A stretch of DNA of 64,000 nt, taken from contig NZ_JAAVTA010000003.1 of assembly GCF_012102705.1 (NCBI RefSeq), positions 143,501-207,500 of the forward strand, written 5' to 3'. Positions 37,687 through 47,366 of this stretch are shown piece after piece; positions within the stretch are counted from its first letter, which is position 1; every line of letters starts with the position of its first letter. The notes beneath the pieces were generated by a model. That model did not search any database, was not told the origin of the DNA, and saw only the letters and a list, made by a program, of their open reading frames with translations. A program made the position numbers and the translations under genes. The DNA comes from Haematospirillum sp. H1815. Lineage in GTDB: Bacteria; Pseudomonadota; Alphaproteobacteria; Rhodospirillales; Rhodospirillaceae.

Positions 37687-38346
37687 TCAGGCAGATGGAG
37701 CCGCTGTTGAAACCAGCTTCCAGTTGGGGTCATCAGAACAGGGATCCCGCATGAATGTCCAATCGTCAGTAATCACGACCGTCTCATTGGGATCTCCCTC
37801 GACGATTCGGCCCTCCGAATCACGGGTGACCGATATCTGCTCGCTTACAAAGCGAACGGATACCAAGACAACATCCTTGGCGCGTTCAGCTTTTATGAAG
37901 GAAATTGAACGGATAAACTCAAGTCCCGTCTCCAGAAACAGGTTTTTGCTCTCCCGGGTCTGGATTTCCTCCTCGAAGCTGCGGTATACGTCCTCGGCCA
38001 GAAGAAAGCGCAGGGTCTCCCTGTCGCCACGGGCAAAGGCTTCGATCACCATTTCGAAGGCGCGCCGGGCGCCAACAAGAAATTTCTCGGGCACAAACGA
38101 AAGGTCAGCCTTCATCAAATCCGCCAGCCCGGGGACAGACAGGTCTTCATCCGAAATGTCACTGTCATAACGACCGGGCAGGGGGATCACGTTGTCCCCG
38201 GTATCCTGGTCCAGCGTACGGCCGTGCAGATCGCGTGGCCTCTCATTGCCGTTTTTCTGGCCCAGGACACTGCGCAGCCGCAGGATCAAAAACCCTGCGA
38301 CAAGGGCCAAAAAGATGATGTCGATGAACGCGATTCCCTGGTTCAT
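37687..38346 (-). CDS. Tim44/TimA-domain protein
   Basis: A 219-residue protein with an N-terminal membrane helix (IDIIFLALVAGFLILRL) and a C-terminal Tim44-like domain with FLVGARRAFEMVIEAFARGD and the final DDWTFMRDPCSDDPNWKLV. Alphaproteobacterial TimA is related to mitochondrial Tim44; its bacterial function is not settled. ATG 38346 matches the family start. Adjacent to mltA and divergent from fxsA, a conserved block with secB. Confidence 0.92.
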   Translation of the reverse strand: MNQGIAFIDIIFLALVAGFLILRLRSVLGQKNGNERPRDLHGRTLDQDTGDNVIPLPGRYDSDISDEDLSVPGLADLMKADLSFVPEKFLVGARRAFEMVIEAFARGDRETLRFLLAEDVYRSFEEEIQTRESKNLFLETGLEFIRSISFIKAERAKDVVLVSVRFVSEQISVTRDSEGRIVEGDPNETVVITDDWTFMRDPCSDDPNWKLVSTAAPSA

Positions 38347-38475
38347 GGCAGTCCTGACTGTCGGTAAACACTGGGTCTGTAACACCACCGCCACAGACCA
38401 CACACACGCTGGCATCGGGGATCCCGGACCAGCCTCTGAAGGTCTAGATAAGGGTTGTAGCAGTATAGGGCAAGC

Positions 38476-38949
38476 ATGACACAGGTTCTTCTTATTTTAT
38501 TTGTTATCTTTCCCGTTGCCGAGATAACCATGTTTCGCCTTGTTGATCTTGCGATCGGCCTGTGGCCAACCGTCTTTCTGGTTGTTGGAACGGGGATGTG
38601 CGGAGTCCTTGTCCTGAACAGGGCCGGGCTGGCACCTCTGGATGGACGAACCTGGGCAAAGAACACGATCTCCCTACAAGACATGGTCGAAGCAACCCTT
38701 ATGGTCGTATCAGGCCTGCTTCTGGTCACACCGGGTTTTCTGACGGACGCCCTAGGGCTTTTCCTACTGATTCCGTCCATGCGTCGCACCACAGCAGCCC
38801 TTCTGGCCCAAAGGCGCAAGAAACAGGAAGGAAAACCTGCTTCGTCAGAAGCAGAAGAAGGCCATCCAACATCAGCTCCTGCGATAGATGGTGAATACCG
38901 TGATGTTTCTGCCGGATATGACCGGAATGGCCAGGCCCGATCCTGCTGA
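38476..38949 (+). CDS. fxsA: FxsA-family membrane protein
   Basis: A 157-residue FxsA: VIFPVAEITMFRLVDLAIGLWPTV with two N-terminal helices, then TLMVVSGLLLVTPGFLTDALGLFLLIPSMR, the conserved family segment. The tail is charged. Its E. coli homologue affects phage T7 exclusion by the F plasmid; the normal role is unknown. Confidence 0.93.
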   Translation: MTQVLLILFVIFPVAEITMFRLVDLAIGLWPTVFLVVGTGMCGVLVLNRAGLAPLDGRTWAKNTISLQDMVEATLMVVSGLLLVTPGFLTDALGLFLLIPSMRRTTAALLAQRRKKQEGKPASSEAEEGHPTSAPAIDGEYRDVSAGYDRNGQARSC

Positions 38950-39033
38950 ATGAACAAGGGGGATAACGCAGGGTTCCGTGGTCATGCATTCCATGCTAGG
39001 GGTATGCCAACCATCTGAAACAGGGAGCCCCTT

Positions 39034-39546
39034 ATGACTGATGCACAAAATCATGCAACGACACCGGAAGACAATACATCAGACACGCCGCCACTGATGC
39101 TGGCCATTGAAAGCCAGTACATCAAGGACCTGTCTTTCGAAGCACCACAAACGCCGGTCATTTTCCATAAAATGCGCGAACAGGCTCCGGCGGTATCCTT
39201 TGGGGCTGACGTCAAGGCGCGCCACCTGGACGGCAATGTCTTCGAAGTTCTTTTACACGTCGAGGTCAAGGCTGACGTTGGGGCCGAGACAGCCTTTATG
39301 CTGGAGCTTGCCTACGGTGCCGTTGTTCAGGCAAACCCGGTTGAAGCGGATCACCTGCAGCCCCTGCTGCTAATCGAAGCGCCAAGAATGCTGTTCCCGT
39401 TTGTCCGGAACATTATCGCCGATGTAACACGCGACGGCGGTTTCCCGCAGCTGATGCTACAGCCGATCGACTTTGCCGCTCTTTATCGGCACCGACTGGC
39501 AGAGGCCACACGCTCCGAACAAGAAAGCACCCCGGCACAGGTATAA
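39034..39546 (+). CDS. secB: Protein-export chaperone SecB
   Basis: A 170-residue SecB. IESQYIKDLSFEAPQTPVIF, LEVLLHVEVKA-like strand, LELAYGAVVQ and IEAPRMLFPFVRNIIADVTRDGGFPQLMLQPIDFAALY are family signatures. It keeps preproteins unfolded for SecA. ATG 39034 follows AGGGAGCC. Thirteen bp later starts a small XRE regulator. Confidence 0.96.
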   Translation: MTDAQNHATTPEDNTSDTPPLMLAIESQYIKDLSFEAPQTPVIFHKMREQAPAVSFGADVKARHLDGNVFEVLLHVEVKADVGAETAFMLELAYGAVVQANPVEADHLQPLLLIEAPRMLFPFVRNIIADVTRDGGFPQLMLQPIDFAALYRHRLAEATRSEQESTPAQV

Positions 39547-39559
39547 CAGGACACAGCAC

Positions 39560-39949
39560 GTGACCCCGTTTGGAGCCAGAATTCGTGACCTGAGACGCCA
39601 GCGGGGCATAACCCTGCAACAGATGGCTGCTGATCTCAATGTATCTGCGGCCTATCTGTCTGCCCTGGAACATGGAAAACGGGGCAAACCTGGCCCCGGC
39701 CTTGTTCTTGAGTTATGCGGTTATTTCGGACTTATCTGGGATGAAGCCGAAGCCCTGAAAAACTTGGCCGAGGTTTCAAGACCCAAAGTAACACTTGATA
39801 CCTCTGGTCTGTCACCGCAGACCACGGCATTTGCCAACCGTCTCGGGGCCTGCATTCGATACCTGGATGATGAAGCTATTGCCACTCTGGATGCCCTGTT
39901 GGCACGTATACAGCCCCCCCTGCCTGCAAAACGCAGCCGACGCTCCTGA
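39560..39949 (+). CDS. XRE-family helix-turn-helix protein
   Basis: A 129-residue regulator with an N-terminal HTH: GARIRDLRRQRGITLQQMAADLNVSAAYLSALEHGKRG. The rest is helical. The start is GTG 39560 with AGGA 8 nt upstream, 13 bp after secB, so probably co-transcribed. It is not of the PraR-like type found elsewhere in the window. Its target is unknown. Confidence 0.88.
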   Translation: MTPFGARIRDLRRQRGITLQQMAADLNVSAAYLSALEHGKRGKPGPGLVLELCGYFGLIWDEAEALKNLAEVSRPKVTLDTSGLSPQTTAFANRLGACIRYLDDEAIATLDALLARIQPPLPAKRSRRS

Positions 39950-39966
39950 TGCCTCGCGTCTCTTCC

Positions 39967-39982
39967 TGTTTCACGTGAAACA
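39967..39982. other. parS site 2
   Basis: TGTTTCACGTGAAACA, a perfect 16-bp palindrome and exact match to the universal parS consensus. It lies between the convergent XRE gene (ends 39949) and ogt (ends 39988). Confidence 0.93.
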
Positions 39983-39987
39983 TCCTG

Positions 39988-40455
39988 TCAGGACGTAACC
40001 GCCGCACTTTGCTCAAAGTGCAAAAGCCAGGCCTTACTCTGCAGGCCATCAAACGCAGAATAACCGCCAAGATGCCCCCCCGCAGCCAGAACCCGATGAC
40101 AGGGAACAAGTATAGGCAGGGGATTGCGCGCACACGCCATACCCACAGCACGGGGAGATGATAATACGGTCTGCGCTAGGTCGCCATAGGTTTGCGTTGC
40201 GCCAAAAGGAATAGCGCAAAGGGCATCCCGTACACGGGCAGTGAATGCGGTGCCAGCCGTGGCAAGGGGCAGGTCAAAGTTCTCCAGACGACGATCAAAC
40301 CATGCCTGCAGCTGCTTCCCGGCTTCTTTCAGAAGGGGAGTCTCCTCACAGCCCGCCTCCATGCCCCGCCCCCAATCCAGGGAGACAAGGCAATCATCAG
40401 CCTCAAACAGGGTCATCCATCCGAGGGGGCTATGCAAAACAATATGAGACACTGC
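39988..40455 (-). CDS. ogt: Methylated-DNA--[protein]-cysteine S-methyltransferase
   Basis: About 155 residues. The C-terminal DNA-binding domain has FGATQTYGDLAQ, AVGMACARNPLPILVPCHRVLAAGGHLGGYSAF with the methyl-accepting Cys in PCHR. It repairs O6-alkylguanine by suicide transfer. The start is uncertain: GTG 40455 gives the family-like opening VSHIVLHSPLGWMTLFE; ATG 40509 adds a hydrophobic stretch unlikely for this cytoplasmic protein. Confidence 0.9.
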   Translation of the reverse strand, partial: AVSHIVLHSPLGWMTLFEADDCLVSLDWGRGMEAGCEETPLLKEAGKQLQAWFDRRLENFDLPLATAGTAFTARVRDALCAIPFGATQTYGDLAQTVLSSPRAVGMACARNPLPILVPCHRVLAAGGHLGGYSAFDGLQSKAWLLHFEQSAAVTS

Positions 40456-40634
40456 AAAAATCCATCCAGACAGACAAAACCAAAGCCAAATTAGCGGCGG
40501 TCTTGCCATGCAGGCAAGTCTGACACAAAACAAATTTTACCCGGGATATTCACAGGTAGAGTGTGCAGGCACGACAAGACCGGTGGCTTTCTCCGGAAGA
40601 GCGCTTTCCGTATCAACCAGATCGTAGGGTTGGC

Positions 40635-40889
40635 ATGAAAATCGAGATTGATATCGACTGTACACCTGAAGAAGCCCGCACCTTTCTGGGATTACCGGAC
40701 GTCCGCCCCATGCAGGATGCTCTTCTGGCCGAAATACATAAACAAATGATGAATCAGTTACAGGCCATTGACCCGGACACCCTTATGAAAAGCTGGTTAC
40801 CGGCCCAGGTTCAGGGGCTGGAGCAGATGCAGAAATTTTTCTGGTCACACTTCACAGGGGATGACAAAAGCGGCAACAGGGGCCCATAA
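40635..40889 (+). CDS. DUF6489-type small protein
   Basis: An 84-residue protein starting MKIEIDIDCTPEEARTFLGLPDV, a start I associate with a small alphaproteobacterial family (DUF6489). The rest is amphipathic helix with QMQKFFWSHF near the end, which resembles phasin-like short proteins. Function unknown. The ATG was chosen at the conserved opening. It is upstream of the ferredoxin-like gene by 36 bp. Confidence 0.78.
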   Translation: MKIEIDIDCTPEEARTFLGLPDVRPMQDALLAEIHKQMMNQLQAIDPDTLMKSWLPAQVQGLEQMQKFFWSHFTGDDKSGNRGP

Positions 40890-40925
40890 AAGGAGCGCCG
40901 AAGAATCCTGTACGAGGAATATCCC

Positions 40926-41303
40926 GTGTCCTGCCCGGATCCCGACCTTTATTACCGCATCCATGTTTTTATCTGCACAAACGAACGCACGGAAGGCCAC
41001 AGCCGTGGTTCGTGCGCCCGTTCAGGGGCCGTAAAACTACGTGACTACATGAAAGCACGCGCAAAAGAACTGGGACTGACAGACCGCATCCGCACTCAGC
41101 AAGCAGGGTGCCTGGACCGGTGCGAGCTTGGACCCGTGCTGGTCATATACCCCGAAGGTGTGTGGTACGCACCACGAACACGGGACGATATTGATGCCAT
41201 TCTGGTCAACCATATCCGTGACGGAAAACATGTGGAGCGCTTGATGCTGAATCCACAGGATCGCATCCCCGCTGACTTGGAAGCCCGTCAGGCGTCCCAA
41301 TGA
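40926..41303 (+). CDS. Thioredoxin-like [2Fe-2S] ferredoxin
   Basis: A 125-residue protein with YRIHVFICTNERTEG, GSCARSGA and AGCLDRCELGPVLVIYPEGVWY. The four Cys (near 17, 30, 62 and 66) match the [2Fe-2S] thioredoxin-like ferredoxins. The redox partner is unknown. The start is GTG 40926 with GAGG 8 nt upstream. Its stop overlaps the mnmE ATG (ATGA). Confidence 0.9.
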   Translation: MSCPDPDLYYRIHVFICTNERTEGHSRGSCARSGAVKLRDYMKARAKELGLTDRIRTQQAGCLDRCELGPVLVIYPEGVWYAPRTRDDIDAILVNHIRDGKHVERLMLNPQDRIPADLEARQASQ

Positions 41304-42646
41304 TCACCAACAATACCATTGTTGCAACAGCCACAGCGCCGGGCCGGGCTGGTGTTGCCGTAACCCGCGTTTCCGGAAAACGGGCACGTGACGTGATTAC
41401 CTCACTCTGTGGCCACCTGCCAGAGCCACGCAAGGCAACACGATTCCTGTTTCGTGACCCCGGAACAGGAGATGTGATCGATGATGGGCTTGTCCTGTGG
41501 TTCCCGGGGCCGGCCAGCTTTACAGGCGAAGATACCGCTGAATTCCAGGGACATGGCGGAAAGGCCGTAACCGATGCCTTGCTGCAGGCCATTCGTCATC
41601 TGGATGGGGTGCGGATTGCCGAACCCGGCGAGTTCTCGCGCCGGGCCTTTCTGAATGGCAAACTGGATCTGACCCGGGTCGAAGGCCTGGCAGACCTGAT
41701 ACAGGCCGAAACAGATGCTCAACGCCGCCAGGCGCTCCAGCAAATGGACGGTGCCTTGGCACGCCTATATGACAGCTGGCGAGAGGAGCTGATTCGACGT
41801 CTGGCGTGGATGGAAGCGCACATAGACTTTCCAGATGAAGACATCCCGCCTGATCTGGATCGTTCGGCACGAAACGGGCTGGAAGAACTGGCGCAAACCA
41901 TTGATGCCTACCTCTCCGACAACCGGCGTGGTGAGCGCATCCGTGACGGTATCCAGATTGCTGTCCTCGGTCGTCCCAATGCCGGAAAATCCAGCCTGGT
42001 CAATGCGCTTGCACAGCGGGAAGCCGCCATTGTTTCCGACCGGGCCGGCACCACACGCGACATCATCGAAGTCCATCTGGATCTGGGAGGATTCCCGGTC
42101 ACCATTGCCGATACGGCCGGTCTGCGCAGCAGCAATGAGGACATAGAGGCAGAGGGAATACGCCGGGCACGGGTACGTGCCAGTACTGCCGACCTCAAGA
42201 TTACTGTGTTTGACCTGACAGAGTGGCCTGAACTGGATGAAGAAACCCTGTCTCTTGTCGACTCCAGCACGCTGATAGTACTGAACAAGAGCGACGTGGC
42301 AACAACGCATCCAGACAGAATGGTGACGATTTCCGGCACGCGCCCCTTGTTGCTGTCAACGCACAGCGGGGAGGGCATGGCGGAACTGCTGTCAACCTTG
42401 ACAGCCATGGTGGCGGAGCGTCTGAATGCAGGGGCACATGTCCCCCCGGCGCTGACACGCCAAAGGCACAGAGATGCCCTGGAGGATTGCCGCGACAGCC
42501 TGTTACGCGCTATACACGCCCCAATGCTTGAGCTTATGGCGGAAGACGTTCGTCTTGCAGCCCGTGCCTTGGGCCGTATTACAGGCCGGGTAGAAGTTGA
42601 TGACCTACTGGATGTTATTTTCAGCGACTTCTGTATCGGTAAATAA
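41300..42646 (+). CDS. mnmE: tRNA modification GTPase MnmE
   Basis: A 448-residue MnmE. N-terminal folate-binding domain (ATAPGRAGVAVTRVSG), helical domain with an inserted G domain: GRPNAGKSSLVNAL, AGTTRDIIE, DTAGLR, NKSD. It ends in the functional CIGK motif. With MnmG it modifies the wobble uridine of tRNAs. mnmE-mnmG-rsmG-parA-parB is a classic origin-proximal order. Confidence 0.97.
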   Translation: MITNNTIVATATAPGRAGVAVTRVSGKRARDVITSLCGHLPEPRKATRFLFRDPGTGDVIDDGLVLWFPGPASFTGEDTAEFQGHGGKAVTDALLQAIRHLDGVRIAEPGEFSRRAFLNGKLDLTRVEGLADLIQAETDAQRRQALQQMDGALARLYDSWREELIRRLAWMEAHIDFPDEDIPPDLDRSARNGLEELAQTIDAYLSDNRRGERIRDGIQIAVLGRPNAGKSSLVNALAQREAAIVSDRAGTTRDIIEVHLDLGGFPVTIADTAGLRSSNEDIEAEGIRRARVRASTADLKITVFDLTEWPELDEETLSLVDSSTLIVLNKSDVATTHPDRMVTISGTRPLLLSTHSGEGMAELLSTLTAMVAERLNAGAHVPPALTRQRHRDALEDCRDSLLRAIHAPMLELMAEDVRLAARALGRITGRVEVDDLLDVIFSDFCIGK

Positions 42647-42807
42647 AAAATCAATATAAATCATGAAGTTGACTGGTCTGTCATAGCGTTATCCCCTGCA
42701 ACAGGGTTGGCCGTATACCACCGGCTTGCGTTTCATGCTATGCATGTGCATGCTTTGGCCGCTTGTCGCCAAGACAGGATAGTGATCACCACTGATTGTT
42801 TAATGCA

Positions 42808-44682
42808 ATGAAAAGCCACTTTGACGTTATCGTAATCGGGGGCGGACACGCCGGCACCGAAGCGGCAGCCGCAGCAGCCCGTATGGGCGCTCGCACACTT
42901 CTGCTGACCCAACGCACAGAAACCATAGGGGATATGTCCTGCAACCCCGCCATAGGCGGCTTGGCAAAGGGGCACCTTGTGCGTGAAATTGATGCGCTCG
43001 ATGGCGTCATGGGGCGGGCAATAGACCAAGGCGGTATCCAGTTCCGCATGCTGAACCGGAGTAAAGGCCCGGCGGTACGCGGACCGAGAGCACAGGCCGA
43101 TCGATCCCTGTACAGAAAGGCTGTCCAGGACATCTTGGCCGGTACACCTAATCTGACCATAGAGGCAGGATCAGCCGAAGACCTGATCCTGGACCGGTCC
43201 GGGCGTGTATCGGGCGTACTGACAGCAAGCGGACGTACATACAGGGCCGGTGCGGTTGTTTTGACAACCGGCACATTCCTGCGGGGCGTCATTCATCTGG
43301 GTGAAAAAACATGGCCTGCCGGACGGATTGATGAGGCGCCATCACTTGGCCTGTCCAATACGCTGGAGCGCCTGGGGCTTGTTCTCGGACGCCTGAAAAC
43401 CGGCACCCCCGCTCGCCTTGACGGGCGAACAATCAACTGGAAGGGGCTGGAGATGCAGCCTGGCGACGACCCGCCGGAACCCTTCTCCTTCATGACAGGG
43501 CAGATTACAACGCCCCAAATCGCTTGTGGTATGACGTGGACCACTGAAGAAACGCACGCCATCATTCGTGCCAATCTTGATCGTGCCCCGATGTACTCCG
43601 GCCAGATCCAGAGTGTCGGGCCACGCTATTGCCCTTCCATTGAAGACAAGGTGGTTCGTTTCGCGGAAAAGGACCGTCACCAGGTCTTTCTGGAACCAGA
43701 GGGCCTGAACGACCCGACCGTCTACCCGAATGGCATATCAACCAGTCTGCCGGAAGACGTGCAGACGGCTCTAATCCGCTCCATTCCGGGGTTGGAGGCT
43801 GTTACGATCCTGCGCCCGGGCTATGCCATCGAATATGATTTTGTTGATCCACGGGAACTGCGCCCATCGCTTGAACTGAAGAAAGCAAAGGGTCTGTTCC
43901 TTGCCGGCCAGATCAACGGAACAACAGGCTACGAAGAGGCAGGGGCACAGGGTCTTGTGGCCGGGATCAACGCAGCCCTTCTGGCGGGTGGTGCTGCCGC
44001 AGATGATGCTTTTGTGCCCGATCGGGCCGAAGGTTATCTTGGTGTCATGATTGACGACCTTGTCACACTGGGGACACAGGAACCGTACCGGATGTTCACA
44101 AGCCGCGCGGAATATCGGCTGCAACTGCGTGCTGACAACGCGGATCTGCGCCTGACAGGGAAGGGGATCGCTATCGGTGTCGTGGGTTCAGACCGCACGA
44201 CAGCTTTCCGTAAGAAAGAAAAAGCCATGGCGGAAGGCCGGGCGCTGATGGAGAGCCTTTCCGCGACACCAAAAGAACTGGAGCCTTACGACATCCGCAT
44301 CAACCAAGATGGGGTTCGTCGCAATGCCCTTGCCCTGTTCAGCTATCCAAATGTGACGTTTGACCGCTTGCATCAGATCTGGCCAGAACTTGGCGTGATT
44401 ACTCCTGATATTGCAGCACAGCTGGAAATCGAAGGACGCTATGCTGGTTACATAGGGCGTCAGATGGCCGACATTGCGGCTTATCGGCGAGACGAAGACC
44501 TTCTTCTGCCAGATGATATCGACTATCACAGCATTGGAAGTCTTTCAGCTGAAGTCCGACTCAAGCTGGATGCGACCAAACCCACAACACTGGGCGCTGC
44601 CGCGCGAATACCGGGGATCACACCCGCAGCCCTGACGGCTCTCCTGGTTCATGTCCGCAAACGACGCGACACCGCAGCCTGA
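42808..44682 (+). CDS. mnmG: tRNA uridine modification enzyme MnmG (GidA)
   Basis: A 624-residue FAD protein. [20 protein letters not shown] binds [26 protein letters not shown] and [28 protein letters not shown] are hallmark segments. ATG 42808 gives the usual [12 protein letters not shown] start; TTG 42796 is in frame but less likely. Works as a complex with MnmE (cmnm5U/nm5U synthesis). Separated from mnmE by 161 bp. Confidence 0.97.
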   Translation: MKSHFDVIVIGGGHAGTEAAAAAARMGARTLLLTQRTETIGDMSCNPAIGGLAKGHLVREIDALDGVMGRAIDQGGIQFRMLNRSKGPAVRGPRAQADRSLYRKAVQDILAGTPNLTIEAGSAEDLILDRSGRVSGVLTASGRTYRAGAVVLTTGTFLRGVIHLGEKTWPAGRIDEAPSLGLSNTLERLGLVLGRLKTGTPARLDGRTINWKGLEMQPGDDPPEPFSFMTGQITTPQIACGMTWTTEETHAIIRANLDRAPMYSGQIQSVGPRYCPSIEDKVVRFAEKDRHQVFLEPEGLNDPTVYPNGISTSLPEDVQTALIRSIPGLEAVTILRPGYAIEYDFVDPRELRPSLELKKAKGLFLAGQINGTTGYEEAGAQGLVAGINAALLAGGAAADDAFVPDRAEGYLGVMIDDLVTLGTQEPYRMFTSRAEYRLQLRADNADLRLTGKGIAIGVVGSDRTTAFRKKEKAMAEGRALMESLSATPKELEPYDIRINQDGVRRNALALFSYPNVTFDRLHQIWPELGVITPDIAAQLEIEGRYAGYIGRQMADIAAYRRDEDLLLPDDIDYHSIGSLSAEVRLKLDATKPTTLGAAARIPGITPAALTALLVHVRKRRDTAA

Positions 44683-44715
44683 AGGCTTTCCAATAAAGGC
44701 ATGACCGGGTATATA

Positions 44716-44741
44716 GGGGGAAGGTTTTCAGCCCTTCCCCC
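44716..44741 (+). terminator. Possible terminator after mnmG
   Basis: GGGGGAAGG / CCTTCCCCC forms a 9-bp stem with an 8-nt loop. The following CCGTTGTTT is a poor U-tract and merges with a parS site, so termination is uncertain. Confidence 0.45.
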
Positions 44742-44745
44742 CCGT

Positions 44746-44761
44746 TGTTTCACGTGAAACA
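44746..44761. other. parS site 3
   Basis: TGTTTCACGTGAAACA, a perfect 16-bp match to parS. It lies between mnmG and rsmG, 30 bp upstream of the rsmG start. Confidence 0.93.
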
Positions 44762-44790
44762 CCTATCCGATACACCGGAGCACCCCGTCG

Positions 44791-45411
44791 TTGTCTGTCC
44801 CGCTGACATTCGAAGAATTTCAGGCCGCATCGCGCGTTTCACGTGAAACGATGGAGCGTCTTTCCATTTATGCAGACCTCCTCTGCAAATGGCAGAAAAG
44901 CATCAATCTTGTTTCCTCATCTACCCTTGAAGATCTTTGGCGTCGACATTTCCTTGACTCTGCACAACTGTGGACACTGCTCCCTCAAGGAGCAAAGACC
45001 CTGGTAGACATGGGAAGCGGTGCCGGATTTCCCGGCATGGTCCTAGCAATAATGGGGGTTGATACCGTTCATCTTATTGAATCAGACCAACGCAAGTGCG
45101 CATTCCTGCGTGAGGTCGCCAGAGAGACAGGTATATCCGTCACCGTTCATGCAACCCGTATTGAAACGGCCACGGTATGCCCTGTCGATGTTGTCACGTC
45201 GCGGGCATTGGCATCGCTGGACAAGCTGCTGGATCTTTCATCCAGGTTCAGGACTGAACACACAATTTGCCTGTTCCCCAAAGGACAGACTGCCGATATC
45301 GAGTTGACCGGAGCCCAACAAACATGGACACTACGCACCGAAACGTTCCCCAGCCTGACCGATGCAAACGCGACCATTCTGCGACTGAGCGAGGTACGCC
45401 GTGAGCTATGA
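44791..45411 (+). CDS. rsmG: 16S rRNA 7-methylguanosine methyltransferase RsmG (GidB)
   Basis: A 206-residue RsmG with the AdoMet motif LVDMGSGAGFPGMVLAI and the LVSSSTLEDLWRRHFLDSAQL segment typical of GidB. It methylates G527 of 16S rRNA. The start is TTG 44791, with CGGAG 10 nt upstream. Codons for VSRET at about residues 17-21 contain a full parS palindrome. It overlaps parA by 11 bp. Confidence 0.95.
   Translation: MSVPLTFEEFQAASRVSRETMERLSIYADLLCKWQKSINLVSSSTLEDLWRRHFLDSAQLWTLLPQGAKTLVDMGSGAGFPGMVLAIMGVDTVHLIESDQRKCAFLREVARETGISVTVHATRIETATVCPVDVVTSRALASLDKLLDLSSRFRTEHTICLFPKGQTADIELTGAQQTWTLRTETFPSLTDANATILRLSEVRREL
44835..44850. other. parS site 4 (inside rsmG)
   Basis: CGTTTCACGTGAAACG, a perfect 16-bp palindrome with the 14-bp parS core. 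It is embedded in the rsmG coding sequence where it encodes R-V-S-R-E-T. Confidence 0.88.
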
Positions 45412-46201
45412 TCTACCGGCCAAGGGCCCAAAAATTATTGCCGTGGCCAACCAAAAAGGTGGGGTCGGGAAAACCACAACCACCATAAATCTTGGCACAG
45501 CAATGGCTGCGGTCAAAAAGCGTGTCCTTGTCATCGACATGGATCCACAGGGGAATGCATCAACCGGACTGGGCGTCGAACGTGCACAACGTCAGCGCAA
45601 TGCATACGCAATCCTGACTGAAGATCTCCCACTGGCGGAAGTTGTGTGTCGGACATCCGTCCCCGGACTGAGCATTATCCCGTCAGGCGTTGATCTTGCA
45701 GGGGCAGAGCTGGAGCTTGTGGATATGACAGAGCGGGAATTCCGCCTGAAGAAAGCTCTGTCATCAGCAATACAAGACTATGATTATGTCCTGATAGACT
45801 GCCCCCCCGCACTAGGTCTGCTGACTCTGAATGCCCTTGTTGCCGCACACGAGGTTCTGGTTCCTCTTCAGTGTGAATTCTTTGCCCTTGAGGGCATTTC
45901 CCATTTGATGAAGACGATTGACCGGGTCAAACGGACCCTTAATCCACGCCTTGGCATTCAGGGTATTGTTCTGACCATGTTCGACAAACGCAATAATCTG
46001 TCGGGTATGGTCGAAAGTGACGTACGCGGCTATTTTGGTGACAAGGTTTTCAACACGGTTATTCCGCGTAACGTACGGGTATCCGAAGCACCGTCGCATG
46101 GAAAGCCTGTTTTGCTGTATGACCTGCGCAGCTCCGGAGCACAGGCTTACGTTCACCTGGCCGGGGAAGTTTTCAAACGTGAGCGGGAGATGGCGATATG
46201 A
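45401..46201 (+). CDS. parA: Chromosome partitioning ATPase ParA
   Basis: A 266-residue ParA/Soj with deviant Walker A NQKGGVGKTTTTINL, VIDMDPQGNAS (A') and DYVLIDCPPALGLLTLNAL. It binds DNA non-specifically and moves ParB-parS complexes. The start is GTG 45401 inside the end of rsmG. It overlaps parB by ATGA. Confidence 0.97.
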   Translation: MSYDLPAKGPKIIAVANQKGGVGKTTTTINLGTAMAAVKKRVLVIDMDPQGNASTGLGVERAQRQRNAYAILTEDLPLAEVVCRTSVPGLSIIPSGVDLAGAELELVDMTEREFRLKKALSSAIQDYDYVLIDCPPALGLLTLNALVAAHEVLVPLQCEFFALEGISHLMKTIDRVKRTLNPRLGIQGIVLTMFDKRNNLSGMVESDVRGYFGDKVFNTVIPRNVRVSEAPSHGKPVLLYDLRSSGAQAYVHLAGEVFKREREMAI

Positions 46202-47331
46202 GCGAGGAGAAACCACGCCGGGGACTGGGGAGGGGGCTCTCTGCCCTGTTCGGGGAAGACAGTGATGAAGCTGTCTCCGAAACAGGAAAGTCCGGAAACA
46301 CGCGCGCAACCATACGCACCCCCGTTGATGTTCCTGTAGAACTTCTGCAATCTGGTCGGTTCCAGCCGCGCCAACAGTTTGATGAAGAGGGCCTGGACGA
46401 CCTGGCCCAAAGTATACGCGAGAAAGGCATCATCCAGCCTATTCTGGTCCGCCGGCTTCCCGAGGATTCAAAACGCTACGAAATCATCGCCGGAGAGCGG
46501 CGCTGGCGGGCCGCACAAATTGCCCGGAGACAGACAGTCCCTGTTCTCATTCGTGATTTTTCCGATCGGGATGCCGCTGAGGTTGCTCTGATTGAAAACC
46601 TCCAGCGTCGCGACCTGTCAGCCCTTGAGGAGGCAGAAGGGTATCGTCGCCTACAGGAAGAGTTCCAGCACAATCAGGATGATCTGTCACGAACCTTGGG
46701 CAAGAGCAGAAGTCATGTCGCCAACATGATGCGCCTTCTGGGACTGCCGGACCCCGTCAAGGTTCTCCTGCGCAATGGGTCCCTTTCTGCCGGACACGCC
46801 CGCGCTCTGTTGAATGCGGAAGACCCGGTCTCACTGGCTGATGTTGTGGTCAAGAAAGGTCTGAATGTTCGCCAGACCGAACGCCTGGCAACAGAGAAAG
46901 GGGGCGTCCGCAAGCGCAAGGCCCCGGCCAAAAAGATACCGAAGCCCGAACAGGGCAGGGTGGGCAAAGACTCTGACACCATGGCCCTGGAAAAAGACCT
47001 TGCCCGTATCTTGGGCTTAAAAGTCAATATTGAGTTTGAAGGGCGCGGCGGGCGTATTCTTATTCACTATGAAAGTCTGGCGCAGCTTGATGATATCCTC
47101 TACCGCCTGAATAACCCGACAGACAACAGCTCAGACCAGCGCCGCGCAGAAGGGAATGAAGAAGATGGCGACTATGCCTTTGCCATGGGCTTTGCGAAGA
47201 AACAGGATCATACGTCCCGCAAAGAAGAGATGAAGAACCCATCCCTTCTTCTGCCTGAAGATGCGCTGATTGACGCATGGGACGATGCGCTGAAGAACGA
47301 GGAAAACGAAATGGCGGGTCTTTTCGACTAG
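46198..47331 (+). CDS. parB: Chromosome partitioning protein ParB
   Basis: A 377-residue ParB/Spo0J. The N-terminus RRGLGRGLSALFGE contacts ParA; the CTPase domain shows QSIREKGIIQPILVRR and GERRWRAAQIA; DRDAAEVALIENLQRRDLSALEEAEGY and the HTH GKSRSHVANMMRLLGLP bind parS. The C-terminus dimerises. An extension after about residue 315 is longer than usual. Five parS sites lie within 17 kb. A bidirectional terminator follows. Confidence 0.97.
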   Translation: MSEEKPRRGLGRGLSALFGEDSDEAVSETGKSGNTRATIRTPVDVPVELLQSGRFQPRQQFDEEGLDDLAQSIREKGIIQPILVRRLPEDSKRYEIIAGERRWRAAQIARRQTVPVLIRDFSDRDAAEVALIENLQRRDLSALEEAEGYRRLQEEFQHNQDDLSRTLGKSRSHVANMMRLLGLPDPVKVLLRNGSLSAGHARALLNAEDPVSLADVVVKKGLNVRQTERLATEKGGVRKRKAPAKKIPKPEQGRVGKDSDTMALEKDLARILGLKVNIEFEGRGGRILIHYESLAQLDDILYRLNNPTDNSSDQRRAEGNEEDGDYAFAMGFAKKQDHTSRKEEMKNPSLLLPEDALIDAWDDALKNEENEMAGLFD

Positions 47332-47366
47332 ATACGCTCAGAATACCTGCGCAGAACTTATATAAA

